This document shows positions 19,286 through 30,164 of a stretch of DNA of 64,000 nt, piece after piece; position 1 is the stretch's first letter, and the number at the start of each line of letters is the position of its first letter. Location: positions 18,284,394-18,348,393 of the forward strand of contig NC_133494.1 in NCBI RefSeq assembly GCF_025370935.1, written 5' to 3'. The position numbers were made by a program, and so were the translations under genes. Source of the DNA: Choristoneura fumiferana (lineage: Eukaryota > Arthropoda > Insecta > Lepidoptera > Tortricidae). The notes under the pieces were generated by a model, which saw only the letters and a program-made list of their open reading frames with translations, was not told the DNA's origin and did no database searches.

Positions 19286-19784
19286 TCCAACACCCTAACT
19301 TCCACTAAAAATGGCGTTGAATTTTCAATCTTACACATTTAAAACAAGACTGCTTTCAAATATGAATGCTTAAAGGGTGAATTCAGGTTTGTAAAACGTA
19401 AATGTGTTTTGTCCTTCTTTCGCCTCAGGTCTACGCGTACGAATTTTAATTGAGCATCATTGCGATTGTAGCAGTGCGACTTTGTATATACTATAGTTTA
19501 TACAGTTATACATTTTATAATGTTATGTTATACTTGCGTTGTGTAATACTAAGTAGGTTTTCTGACATCAGTGGGTTGAAATGTTTTACCTAAAAGGGGT
19601 TACTGTTTTACCGATAGAAGTGTCAGATGACAATGAACTAGGTGTCAATTCTTACGACAGATGGCGTTGAATCCAGTAAAACTAAAAAGTGCTTTTACAT
19701 CCTGTTTTTCAAGTCCATAAGTTATTGAAGAATCAGCTTCGAATCAGCATCTCATGTGGTGAGCCTCACTGTAACCACTTGCTG

Positions 19785-20075
19785 GCTGCAGTACGAATGG
19801 GCCGGCTCGACCGGGTTAGTACCACACTCCCACAGAATACCGGCATGAAATAGTGGTTTTCCTACTGAGTTAGTGAGTGGGAGGTGAGTCCGGAGGCCCA
19901 ACTCCCCTCCCCCATTTTACCCTTTCCCCTTTATCCTCCCCCACCACTCCCCTTTAGCTACCTCTCCCCCTTTTAGGCCGGAAACGCACCCGCAGTCCTA
20001 ATGATGCTGTAGGTGTCCATGGGCGGCGGTGATCACGTGGCCCGCCTGCTCGTTTGCCAGCTATTTGATAAAAAA
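19785..20075 (+). mobile_element. CR1-like LINE 3' UTR
   Basis: GAATGGGCCGGCTCGACCGG...ACCGGCATGAAATAGTGGTT, a C-rich stretch (CCCCTCCCCCATTTTACCCT...), then GGGCGGCGGTGATCACGTGG CCCGCCTGCTCGTTTGCCAG, the 3' region of a common lepidopteran LINE. No ORF2 remains. Confidence 0.75.
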
Positions 20076-20429
20076 AGCTTCTTTCAACGTTTACTATGTA
20101 CTGTTACACATGCTAGTTAATAGCACGAAAGTATGCTTCTATTGAGCAAATGCGATCATACTCGTCAAACACTTTTAAAAATAATTAGTTTTTTAATTTT
20201 TATTACATTTAAGTTTATGCGAAGAAGCAGTGTAAAGCAAAATTCTTGTTGTTTGTAGCGTGACAGGCGATGTCAGTTGTGTTCTAGGATGGCGTAAATT
20301 GATAGCAGTATTTAATTTGTATGAAAAAGGGTTAATCTAAATACTCCATTATTTTTAAAAGTAGTTGAACTAATGTTGTTCAGTTTGACGAGAACGATCT
20401 ATGTTTTAATTTTTTGCTCGTATTACAGG

Positions 20430-20606
20430 CCACACCCAGTATATATAATCAAAAAGTCGGAAAGGGCTTTAATGATTTCGATGAAATTTGGTATGCAGGG
20501 GTTTTAGGGGATGCAAAATAGATCTAGCTTGGTCTATTTCTAGGAAAACGCTGGTTACCGAGTTTTAGCCCGAGCGGAGCGCGGTCGCCCAGGTACTAGC
20601 TTACTT
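20430..20606 (+). repeat. Interspersed repeat ending GGTCGCCCAGGTACTAG
   Basis: GATTTCGATGAAATTTGGTA...AAAACGCTGGTTACCGAGTT TTAGCCCGAGCGGAGCGCGG TCGCCCAGGTACTAG. The copy at 41875-42048 has the same order. The CTAG end preceded by a GC-rich stretch could be a Helitron 3' end, but the 5' end is not defined. Confidence 0.65.
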
Positions 20607-20984
20607 ATGCTTTACCTACGCCAAGCAAGCCCTCTAATTCTGAGAGGAGGGATGAAGTAAAGACAATATATAAAAATTAGCACGGGTGTTCTTGATACAG
20701 TTTTAACATACATCATTATATACTTCATTTTTATTAATTTTCATGACATTTCCGTAAAATCCTGGAATTTTATTCTAATTTCCGTTTAACGCGAGAAAAA
20801 CTGCGGGCAAAGACTAACAACTAATAAAAGCAAGGGCCTCGTTAAAACGTTTACTAACTGATAATATATTTTTAGGTTTTATTACAACACCTGAAAGTCC
20901 TTAATACGTATCTTATTAGATATCGCTAACGCTTTCATTTGACAGAAGCAATGAAATTTCAAAAAATTCCCTCTAGATCCAGTT
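20607..20984. other. No recognisable feature
   Basis: Contains a trace of SINE-C (CCAAGCAAGCCCTCTAATTC TGAGAGGAGG, 20622-20650) and otherwise unclassified sequence. Confidence 0.4.
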
Positions 20985-21280
20985 GTTTCGGTTGGAAGCG
21001 GGCTGCAATCGCTAAGAACCCGCGAATTTCCTGAACCAGGTCATCCGTCTATCTCGTTGGTGGACGTCCTACGGTGCGCTTGCCGACCCGCAGTCTCCAT
21101 TAAAAAACTTCTCGGCCTCAACGGCTATCTGTTCTCCGTGCTATATGCCCATTGTCACTCCAACGAGTTAATTCGCTTGATTATGTCGGTGACCCTCTTT
21201 CTTCTACGTATCCTCTCATTTCTGATTCGATTCCGTAGAGAAACCCCGAGCATAGTCCTTTCAATAGCTCGCTGGCCATA
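20985..21280 (-). pseudogene. RTE-type LINE ORF2, C-terminal remnant
   Basis: The minus strand reads QRAIERTMLGVSLRNRIRNE, then a basic stretch and DIIKRINSLE, before frame breaks; the GRPP-like region follows out of frame. It is homologous to 12266-12557, in opposite orientation and with several indels. The plus-strand 79-codon frame over it is a shadow. Confidence 0.82.
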
Positions 21281-22154
21281 CAACATACCTCAGTAATTAA
21301 AGGAAAGGAAAGGTATTCATTTATTCGTATCGAACGCTATGCGCATGTTAATTTTCATCATGATTGGTTGTTTATTTATGGACGTATGGTCTGAAATTTT
21401 ATTATTATGGACGTATGGTCTGAAATAAAGCTTTATTATTATTATTAAAACGTCAAAGTCACAAACGTATAAACAAATTTTTAGACAGATGAGAGACTCA
21501 GTAGAAGTGTGATTCATTGACATTTGAAGGGAATCCAATAGCGATTCCCATGACAAAATAAACACTGTATTAACACCTCAACAATACGATTGAAAGGGTA
21601 AAAATAAATTACTCAGTATTTGATGAAGGAACATTTCACGGCTCTAATTGCATCCTTTGTGAAGGTGCCGTTAAAAGGGGTTTAATTTTAAAGGCCTTTT
21701 TAGTACTTGATTTCCCTTTTGATGGTTGAGGAAGGACAATGGAACGGGCAGAAACAAAACGACTACTTGCAGAGGATAGATTGATTGTTATTTATTTACG
21801 CACTCCGACGCGTAATTCCCCCTTAGATTTGGATTTAGACGTGGGATTGCAAGTGGTGCAGAGATTAGGTATGTAAAATTTAACTGGCCAAGTGCGGGGC
21901 GGCCTCGCTTGCTGAGGGTTCTATGAATATCTAAACATTGAAATGTAGGTCTTGGTACTTGTTCAATCCGAAAAGTACATGCGTCACTGTGGCCGTTATT
22001 TGTTATTTGCTGATATGATAACATACTCGTAGGTTTATTAAATGGGGATCCCTTAATTTTTAATTCAGGTAAGTAATTCACATTTTTTTATTTAGACTGC
22101 CAGGCTAAATGCTTCGTGCGATAAAACCCGCGTATAAAATGTGTCTTTTTTTAT
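21281..22154. other. Unclassified, minor internal duplication
   Basis: ATGGACGTATGGTCTGAAA occurs twice (21378 and 21408), the second time followed by ATAAAGCTTTATTATTATTA, like a short retro-tail. 97- and 82-codon frames on the minus strand have no recognisable motif. Confidence 0.4.
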
Positions 22155-22200
22155 TTGGGACTAGATCAATTTGGTGTCAAGTGTCCCATGTTTTTTTTTC
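22155..22200 (+). mobile_element. SINE-A 3' fragment
   Basis: TTTGGGACTAGATCAATTTG GTGTCAAGTGTCCCATG followed by poly-T. Confidence 0.7.
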
Positions 22201-22737
22201 TGTTATTTATTTGGTCTTTTTTATATTATAACTAGTGTTAGTGGCGATGCAAATCTATAAACAGAACATCATTTTAAAATTTGAAGCAAATCGCTTGAAT
22301 ACATCCCTAAAAACTGTCACAAGTAGGATTTTCATACTCAGCTTAAATTTATTTATTATTTATTTATTTAATAAAACATTACACCATCATTACAGGACAT
22401 CCAATGCGATAGCGTACCAACATATTATACAATTTAATATATAAAGTGCAAATATTCTTCACTATAAGAGGTAGTCACAAAAAAATCCGAGCCCATTTGA
22501 TGTAAGGGCCGACCTTATGGGAACCCGACTATGACCTTTACCACGGGCTTTACGGTGAAAGAAAACATTGCGAGGAAACCTTACCTTCAAATCTGCGCAC
22601 TTTTTTTTCCCGCCGAGAGAGAATGAATTTTTCAGAAATTTTAATGGTCATTCTGAAGACGTACCTAATCTAATAGGTTGTCTTAGTTTGTTTATAACTT
22701 TTCGGAACAATTTATGAATTTAAAGAAAAAGAGTTCT

Positions 22738-22946
22738 ATATTAAATATAATGACCGGATAACTCACGTCTTAAATCGAGTTAAGCTCGACATGTTTCGGG
22801 CTAATCGTAGCCCTTTGTCTTCGAGCAACGCGACTCAGCGGCTGCTGCAACACGCGCACCACGCGCGCGAGCTAAACTCGATTTAAGACGTGAGTTATCC
22901 GGGTCATTATATTTAATATGAGTGAGTCTCACGGTAGTTTCATGTC
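22738..22946. mobile_element. Foldback element FB1, copy 1
   Basis: About 55-bp inverted arms (TTAAATATAATGACCGGATA ACTCACGTCTTAAATCGAG and its complement) around a GC-rich centre, followed by ATGAGTGAGTCTCACGGTAG TTTCATG. The core hairpin is on the left arm, read on the minus strand (GGGCTACGATTAGCCC then GAAACATGTCGAG). It is flanked by the 12-bp direct repeat AAAAAGAGTTCT (22726-22737 and 22947-22958). Confidence 0.88.
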
Positions 22947-22958
22947 AAAAAGAGTTCT

Positions 22959-23312
22959 GTTATGACAATTACTACCTACATGATGACTTTAAGCAATTAT
23001 GCGAGCGAATACGGACCCCTAATTTTACTAGTACTATAATAGTCTAGCTCTTGCCGCACTGCAAACTTTTGGGCTCGGAAACCCAAAGGGGCAATAAGAG
23101 TTTTTGCCTCCGACTACATTTCAGTTAGTAATTGAAGTTTGGTCTAGATTGTTCTGTCTGAGTTGTCCATTTCATCCTGTGACAGGGGTACCTCAACATG
23201 GCGTTCAATTTATATACATAGTGGAAAACAATTGTGGCCTTTAATTCTAGTACAATGCTTTAATTTATATAAAACTGCATTCGGAGATTTTCTAAAATTA
23301 ATTAAAATAATT
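22959..23312. other. No recognisable feature
   Basis: Unclassified; a 66-codon frame runs into the following LINE remnant without family support of its own. Confidence 0.4.
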
Positions 23313-23430
23313 GGTCTCGGCTGGCAAGAGCTGGAAGAAGCTGCGCAAGATCAAGCCAAATAGAAAACTCTTCTACGAGCCCTATGTCCCTAGTGAGGGA
23401 TAACAGGATCACATCATCATCATCATCAAT
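23313..23430 (+). pseudogene. LINE ORF2 C-terminal tail with (ATC)n
   Basis: Reads WQELEEAAQDQAK, a stop (TAG where TGG is likely ancestral), then KTLLRALCP, and ends in ATCATCATCATCATC. This resembles the last residues of RTE-type ORF2 proteins. Only about 100 bp survive. Confidence 0.65.
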
Positions 23431-23904
23431 TAAAACTTTCTTTCGTGTTCTTCGTATTAGAATTGATAAGTTATAAAACTAAAATTAATGTTAGATTTTA
23501 TCTTTTTGTGTTTCAAAGACCAATTTTATCCCTAAACAATAATCCTATCAATTGGTACAGTAAAATAAAGTGAGCATTTTTTTAATTTTAGCTAGTTTGA
23601 TTCCTGAGTGAAACAAGTGATTTTTTGAATGCAGTTTTGGTTCTTTAACATGACGACATACTATAGACGAGCTACTTAGTGTTTTAAATTAAAATATAAA
23701 CAACCTTCGATACGTATGACGACGTATGTAAGTTAGATGTCGTGCAATAGGTACTTATTACTCTAATGGCCACCATTACGGAATAATTCACAATTAACTG
23801 GGGTTTATGGGTGACATTAATTTACACGCGCTATTGGGACCTTGTAAATACAACTTAGGTTGAATAGAAGTGCAAGAAGTGTGACTTTAATTTTGGGTTG
23901 TTTT
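23431..23904. other. No recognisable feature
   Basis: AT-rich unclassified sequence. Confidence 0.4.
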
Positions 23905-24172
23905 TTTTTTATTGGACTGGAAGGCAAACGAGCAAGTGGGTCTCCTGATGGTAAGAGATCACCACCGCCCATAGAGACCTGCAACACCAGGGGTATTGCA
24001 GATGCGTTGCCAACCTAGAGGTTTAAGATGGGACACCTCAAGTGCCAGTAATTTCACCGGCTGTCTTACTCTCCACGCCGAAACACAACTGCTGCTTCAC
24101 GGCAGGATTAGCGAGCAAGATGGTGGTAGCAATCCGGGCGGACCTTGCACAAGGTCCTACCACCTGCAAAAG
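23905..24172 (-). mobile_element. Repeat-D, retroelement 3' end
   Basis: Read on the minus strand: GTGGTAGGACCTTGTGCAAG GTCCGCCCGGATTGCTACCA CC, ...GAGTAAGACAGCCGGTGAAA..., ...GGTGATCTCTTACCATCAGG AGACCCACTTGCTCGTTTGCC. The end resembles the CR1-like tail at 20030-20070, so it is likely the 3' UTR of a related LINE or a SINE using that tail. Other copies are at 40344-40617, 55196-55425 and 62698-62908. Confidence 0.8.
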
Positions 24173-24363
24173 TACTTAAGTTTAATCTAAAGCTTTTAAT
24201 AAATGTTTCGTATAATATCGAAAATGAATTCTTCACAAATAAATTGTAAGCAAATCCAATGTTTGACAAGTGAATGTTTAAACAAATACCATTGTATTCA
24301 ACTAGTATTTTCACCAAATTTCATGTAGTTAAAAAAATGTACTCGCATTATTTGACATTAACA

Positions 24364-24558
24364 TTTTGTCGCTGGGCCCATAGAGTGCTGGTGTGGAGAC
24401 CACGGACCACAAGAAGAAGTGTAGGCAGACCCCAGATGAGATGGTCTGATGATATAAAGAGTTACGCCGGACCGTACTGGCTCAGGAAGACGGAGAATAG
24501 GACGGAGTGGAGGAGATTAGGAGAGGGTTACATCCAGCAGTGGATAGATAAAGCCTGA
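24364..24558 (+). pseudogene. RTE-type LINE ORF2, C-terminal remnant
   Basis: Reads RRSVGRPQMRWSDDIKSYAG then TENRTEWRRLGEGYIQQWID KA and stops at TGA (24556-24558). The QMRWSDDI and YIQQW motifs place it in the same group as 11706 and 12266 but as a third, distinct subfamily. The KWQWAGH segment is lost. Confidence 0.82.
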
Positions 24559-24777
24559 AAAATAAGAGAGGAGAGAACATTTTGTTGAAGCCATAATAAC
24601 AATGGGTGGTATTTTCTCATTCAAGATTTGTCTAATGGAACTATAAAGTAACCGCTTTGCGGTGGGCCTATTCCGCAAAATTTAGGCGCTTTTTGCGCCT
24701 TGACGCAATTGTAACTTAACTTTTTTTTCCAAAAAATCCTATTATACTGTATACAAATATATTAAGGTATAATTATA

Positions 24778-25172
24778 AATTGAAAATACAAACTGAAATA
24801 AAGATGCACAGAAAAATAAGACCATCACTGGGAATCGAACCCAGGTCCTCGGTAATCCGTACCGCGTGCTATACCGCTACACCACTGATGGTCAACGGTA
24901 CCGACACGAATTTCCCCTATGCACCTCATATCTCAGCTTGTTTGTTTCTTACTTACCGGCGGTACCGTTGACCATCAGTGGTGTAGCGGTATAGCACGCG
25001 GTACGGATTACCGAGGACCTGGGTTCGATTCCCAGTGATGGTCTTATTTTTCTGTTTTTTCTGTGCATCTTTATTTCAGTTTGTATTTTCAATTTAGGTT
25101 TTACGGGATGACCGTAAAAGTAAAAATTTGGAATTGAAATAAAAAATACAAAAAGATTCCAAAAAACCAATC
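24778..25172. mobile_element. SINE-B inverted (head-to-head) dimer, copy 2
   Basis: Same organisation and nearly the same sequence as 2732-3143. The linker is shorter, going from TTTGTTTCTTACTTACC directly to GGCGGTACCGTTGACCATCA. It is flanked by the 16-bp direct repeat TTAAGGTATAATTATA (24762-24777 and 25173-25188), unrelated to the 17-bp repeat of copy 1. The two dimers are therefore separate insertions. Confidence 0.88.
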
Positions 25173-25188
25173 TTAAGGTATAATTATA

Positions 25189-25479
25189 TTTGTGATCAGT
25201 CAACCCAGCGGTATCTTTAAAAAATATTCACCTGTTCATCTCGATGTACAAAGAATTCCACGTTTGCTCATAGGAGAGGGGACACGGGATATTAAATTCT
25301 AATTGTGGAATGTTAACTCATGCCCCGAATATTGAATAACCTCCGGCACTTCCGACGATGCTTGTAATGAAAGGCTTAGTTGTAGACCCGTGGCCGTATT
25401 GTCTAACGCCGTCTCTTTCTACCCTCACACTATACCGTGTGATAGAAAGAAGTGATGAAAACCATTCACCATTATTAGA
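25189..25479. other. No recognisable feature
   Basis: Unclassified sequence with a small inverted pair (TCTTTCTACC...CACACTATAC and GTGTGATAGAAAGAAG). Confidence 0.4.
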
Positions 25480-25712
25480 CGACCGGATGGCCAAGTGGTT
25501 AGAGAACCTGACTACGAAGCTTGAGGTCCGGGTTCGATTCCCGGCCGGGGCAGATATTTGTACGAATAATACGAATGTTTGATTTCGGGTCTTGGATGTT
25601 TAATATGTATTTAAGTATGTATTTATCTATATAAGTATGTTTATCCGTTGCCTAGTATTCATAGTACAAGCTTTGCTCAGTTTGGGACTAGGTCAATTGG
25701 TGTCAAGTGTCC
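25480..25712 (+). mobile_element. SINE-A, interrupted at its tail
   Basis: The head and body are intact; after GTGTCAAGTGTCC the element is interrupted by 25713-26418 and resumes GTCAAGTGTCCCATTATATT TATTCATT at 26419. Confidence 0.85.
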
Positions 25713-26418
25713 AGAAAAACCAGAAAAAGAGACCAGCGCTGGGAATCGAACCCAGGTCCTTAGCATTCCGTGCTGCGTGCTATACCGCTACACCACCACT
25801 AAACAGGAGTACAGACATGAATTTCTCCTATGCACCACATATCTCAGCTTCATCATCATCATTAATTTAAGAGCTTAGCTCTTGTCGGTGGAGTAATCGC
25901 CACTCTTTTCGGTGCTCTGCCAGCGTTTTCAGCTCCTGATACGACATGACATTGACTTGTTTATTTCTTACTCAGTCACTTGAGCAGGGACACTAGCGAC
26001 ATCTATGCTATAGCCTTCATCGAGAAACTTTCAGAATTCAATTGCAACTAACCGCTCACCCGGACAAGAGATGTCGCTATTAAGCAATCAAATTAAGATT
26101 GATTTTTTGGAGTCTTTTTGTATTTTTTATTTCAACTCCAAACTGTGTTACTTTTACGGTCATCCCGTAAAATCCATATCAAAAATACAAGCTAAAACAT
26201 ATTATATGTAGATGCAAAAAAAAAACAGAAAAATAGACCAGCGCTGGGAATCAAATCCAGGTCCTCAGCATTCCCCGCTGCATGCTATACCGCTACACCA
26301 CCACTGGACAGGAGTACAAACACGAATATCGATATGGATTTTACGGGATGACCATAAAAGTAACAAAGTTTGGAGTTGAAATAAAAAATACAAAAAGACT
26401 CCAAAAAACCAATCTTAA
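25713..26418 (-). mobile_element. Compound SINE-B insertion, 706 bp
   Basis: Contains a minus SINE-B (25713-26090: tRNA-like module, then ACTAGCGACATCTATG and AACCGCTCACCCGGACAAGA) followed by a second minus unit (from about 26092) that closes with an inverted copy of its own tail at 26335-26418 (arms of about 80 bp; GGAGTCTTTTTGTATTTTTT answered by AAAAAATACAAAAAGACTCC). The block is flanked by the 11-bp repeat GTCAAGTGTCC (25702-25712, 26419-26429) within SINE-A, so one insertion delivered all parts. Confidence 0.8.
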
Positions 26419-26726
26419 GTCAAGTGTCCCATTATATTTATTCATTATTATTATTTCTTTCTACCCTCTTGGTTTAGCAGTGTGAGAGAAAGAAAATGGT
26501 GGAAACTATTGGCATTCCAAGTGCGTTTGACAAGGCCTCTGGTCTTATAGATGATATTGATGATGAACCGACCGATTTCCGTCATGGCGTTCACTTCGAC
26601 TCCTATTTGTTCGATTGGGCTATGCGTTCTAAAATGGCTTTTATCTTAGCTGTGAATGCACGCCCGCATTGACAGCAAGTGGCCAAGACGACGAGACGAC
26701 GAGGGTAACCTCGTCGCGTTTAGGGT

Positions 26727-27135
26727 TGTTCCCACCTGTTACCACCAATTTTTACCAGTGCTAACAGCTGGGAATTTTTTCCCATCTTTTACCACTAAAG
26801 TACTCAGTGGTAACAACTGGAAAAAAAACCAGTAGTTACCACCAATTACTTTAGTGGGAACTGATAGGGAAAATATTCGCAATAAGATAAAATTACTCCA
26901 TACGTATAGAATAGAAAAGAACCTTTTTTAATATGTTGACAATTAACTGCTGAAATTGAAAATGAATGCAGTGCTACTAATGGGATTTTTCCCATCTATA
27001 CCAACTAAAGAAATTTGTGGTAACTACTGGGAAAAAAATCCCAGTTATTACCACCAAATTTGGTGGTAACAGATGGGCATTTTTATTCCCATTATTTACC
27101 AGTGGTAACAGGTGGGGAAAAAAATTCCAATAAAT
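26727..27135. repeat. Array of alternating inverted TTACCAC motifs
   Basis: About ten occurrences of a motif like CCCA(C/T)CTGTTACCACC or its complement GGTGGTAACAGATGGG alternate in orientation, e.g. at 26729, 26779, 26804, 26830, 26989, 27016, 27040-27075 and 27090-27115. Almost every segment can pair with another. The ends (TTCCCACCTGTTACCACC and GGTAACAGGTGGGGAA) are inverted, so the whole may be one foldback transposon. Confidence 0.75.
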
Positions 27136-27788
27136 TGGCAATATGAACGTCTCGGGTAAAATGACTCGTTTTACGAGTATGCTCTTGTTGTACTATTTAT
27201 GCTCTGCATGTGCATAAAGTAAAATATGTGTCAACAGCCACAAACAAAAAGGTTCTAAGTATCGCCGACTGTCTGTTATCCTCTATAGATTTTCGGACCA
27301 TTAAAGGAAAAAACAGACTTATAGGATCAGTTTGTTGTTTGCTTATCTGTCTGAGAAGGACTAAGATGTCAAGCTGAAATGAATATCAAAATTTGATATT
27401 GTATTTAATACTTACTTAGTTTAGGTAGTTAGGTCTTAGGTAGATTGAAACAGTAAAAAAATCAATTTCTTAGTCAATGCAATTAAAAGGTACTGTCCGC
27501 ATTTATTTACATACATCTTTTACTTACGTCAAATTATAAAAAAGTACTACTTTCATTGAAGATAGTTGTTTTCACGTTTTACAATAAATGGCGCTCGTGT
27601 TACAACCAGTTAACAACGCCATCTATTAAATAAAAGTAGCAAATATCCAACAGTTTCCTTTCATCGAAAGCTTAACAGTGTTTCTATAATAATACGGTTT
27701 GTATGAATACAAGGCTTAATAGGCTTTACATTATCAATAGACATACAAAGCTTACTTTTCCTTTATGAATTTAACGATTCTCTATCGT
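27136..27788. other. Unclassified
   Basis: GTGCATAAAGTAAAATATG and GTCAACAGCCACAAACAAAA AGGTTCTAA (27206-27257) resemble part of 38833-38960. AATGGCGCTCGTGTTACAAC...AACAACGCCATCTATT (27588-27628) is a small inverted pair. No gene is seen. Confidence 0.4.
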
Positions 27789-28022
27789 TTGCCCGAATTT
27801 CATATGCCCGAATGTATTGTTTTCTAGAATTTTCATTTGCCATAAAGTAATTTATTTCTGAAATACTCATTCCTTCGGAGTTGATATTAAACACACCTAA
27901 CCTAACCTACTGCATTCTATATGATGACATTTGAAAAAATCCTGAAAACAGCACGGTTCTATATATTTTATGGCAAACGTTGGTATGGTAAGTGAAATTC
28001 GGGCAAATGAAATTCGGGCAAG
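27789..28022. mobile_element. MITE-like element (TTGCCCGAATTTCAT ends)
   Basis: TTGCCCGAATTTCATATGCC CGAAT at the left is answered by ATTCGGGCAAATGAAATTCG GGCAA at the right, and CATTTGCCATAAAGT/ATTTTATGGCAAACG form an inner pair. 234 bp, no coding. Confidence 0.75.
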
Positions 28023-28878
28023 TAAAGGTAAACGGAATTTAACAGGCACTTTATACCAAAATTGTGTACGTCAACGTTGTTTACAGGATATTATCGACTG
28101 AACGGAGCCGAGAAATTTAATCACGAAACCTTTGAGGGTGCGTTCTCTTACCAATCTCGTTCTGCGTAATCGGTTTAATTAATAACCATTCATTAGTTCT
28201 TTCTTTCTTTCATTAGTTGTGAATAATTAATAGCATTTTCGTATTTTAATCAATGTTTTGTGAACTGATCGGCTTTGCCCGAATCTTGTGTGGGGAGTTG
28301 CGGAAATGTTAATATTTTCTTTCGAAATGAAACCGAATGAAAATGAACCGTATGTTATGAAAATGTATATTAGGTAGGTTTCTTAATATGCTCGGCCTCT
28401 TTTTCTTCAATTGTTCAAAAAATATTGGTGATTAAAATGAAGATTATGCTATAACAATGTCATCATAATAGAATAAGGAACTTACTCCGATACTGAAGTA
28501 ATAACGATATTTATACCTTATCAGCCATTCCCGCGGTTTCGTCTCCATTTCAGTTTCTTTTGTACCTACATTATTTTGTTAATCTTTTTATGTTATAACC
28601 TTGTTCTGACTATAATGAAAGCAACAAAAAAATAACTATTCAATTCAGTGCCGTCGTTTGGAAGTTATGCAGGTACATACATTTCAGCGATTTATTTTTA
28701 TTACTTATAACTTATTTATTTATTTTAATATAGACACGTCATCTCGGCCTTTATGCTTAAGAGAATTCTCCCTAATTTTGTAATTGTCGTGTAAAGTTGA
28801 CCTCTATTTTTTGTCGACTTTTGAGCTCCTGTAATTCTGATATTACACATTTATATGAAAATTACGTCTAGTCCATAC
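28023..28878. other. No recognisable feature
   Basis: AT-rich unclassified sequence. Confidence 0.4.
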
Positions 28879-28892
28879 TTAAAAAATATCAT

Positions 28893-29038
28893 ATTAAATA
28901 TAATGACCCGGATAACTCACGTCTTAAATCGAGTTTAGCTCGACATGTTTCGGGCTAATCCGTAGCCCTTCGTCTTCGGAGTTCGGGGGCGGATTATATT
29001 TAATATGAGTGAGTCTCACGGTAGTTTCATGTTCAAAA
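28893..29038. mobile_element. Foldback element FB1, copy with right arm deleted
   Basis: The left arm and core (minus-strand GAAGGGCTACGGATTAGCCC GAAACATGTCGAG) are intact, but the right arm has been reduced to TTATATTTAAT before ATGAGTGAGTCTCACGGTAG TTTCATGTTC. It is flanked by the 14-bp direct repeat TTAAAAAATATCAT (28879-28892 and 29039-29052). Confidence 0.87.
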
Positions 29039-29189
29039 TTAAAAAATATCATCTACTTCTGTTGCCTAGTTTTCTAATGAGAGCGGGACCAGGTTTGTAT
29101 GGAGAATGGATCCAAGGGACATCTCTTAAGTCTCACTGTAGAACACACAGACCTCTCAGAATCGCTTAGCAAGCTCAATGCGAATTGGG

Positions 29190-29330
29190 AAATACACACT
29201 CGCCATTGAATTTCCTTGCAGTGTGCAGATTTCCCCACGATTTTTCCCTTCAGCGTAAATAGTAAATTTCAGATTTCACAGGTTCCAAATTCAAAGGTGC
29301 GAGCCCGGGTCAAGCTACTAAGCTGCCTCG
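29190..29330 (-). mobile_element. SINE-C, diverged fragment
   Basis: GCGAATTGGGAAATACACAC TCGCCATTGAATT...AAGGTGCGAGCCCGGGTCA; the B box and the A box region are mostly lost. Confidence 0.75.
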
Positions 29331-29368
29331 ATTTTTTTCATTATATACACCTATTTAGAATTATAATA

Positions 29369-29606
29369 CGGTATTTGACTATTTTGTATATGTTTTATAA
29401 ATTAAAACTACACAATGCCTGTTATCGAATAGAAAAACAATTTTTAAGCTACCTTTACAAATAACAAAGTTATAAAGGTTTGAAATTCAAGATTAGACAG
29501 AGAAAGACATACTGGCATTTGACGTCACACGCCAGTATCGCCATACTTGCTGCATAGAGAAGTGTTTGAGAAAGAGACAGGTATATAGATTTTTCAAAAA
29601 AACACT
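29369..29606. repeat. Interspersed repeat, inverted copy of 1-232
   Basis: Contains CATACTGGCATTTGACGTCA CACGCCAGTATC, AGTGTTTGAGAAAGAGACAG GTATATAG and ends TTTTTCAAAAAAACAC. It matches the start of the window in inverse orientation over more than 200 bp with small indels. Confidence 0.75.
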
Positions 29607-29871
29607 ATAAATCCTATTTTCAATCGATTTAAATTTTCTCTTCGCTAAACACTATCTGTATATCTATATTTTCATAATAATATTAAGATATGGCAAAATC
29701 AGGAGTTGTCAAATACCATATTGGAATAAAAAAAACAAGTATAGTATCGTTGGTAATGGTTTATTCAAACATTTTCATGAAAGATTAAAACATGGTCGAT
29801 CTTGTAATGAGGCTTTTACTATAATGTTAAGTCAGATTGAGTTTCACAATAATGTATTATATTAAACCTAA

Positions 29872-29965
29872 AATTGCTAAACGTGGCTCTGAAGCCGTAA
29901 CGTTTCGTGTGCTCTGCCCACCACATTTGGGAATACAGGCGTGATGTTTGTGTGTGTGTATTATA
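29872..29965 (+). repeat. Interspersed repeat (TGGCTCTGAAGCCGTAAC type)
   Basis: Second plus-strand copy of the 12050-12145 family, ending GGCGTGATGTTTGTGTGTGT. Confidence 0.7.
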
Positions 29966-30164
29966 TTATTACTAAACTTTATAAATTTTGTGTGAAGCCA
30001 TAAAATTTTGAGCTAAGCGCCCAGCGTACATTAAGTACACTGTATCTATGTCCTTGGCAGTTTGGACATAAACATATGTTGGCTAGACTCGTACATTGCA
30101 CACTGGGCGTTTAGTAGATCTCGTTACTTTTTTTTTGGGGGGGCACGAGGCTATAACCCCTACT

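Noticed and set aside
21788..22081. 97-codon minus-strand frame as a possible exon
   Set aside because: No splice sites in suitable phase, no start context and no recognisable motif; I could not support it.
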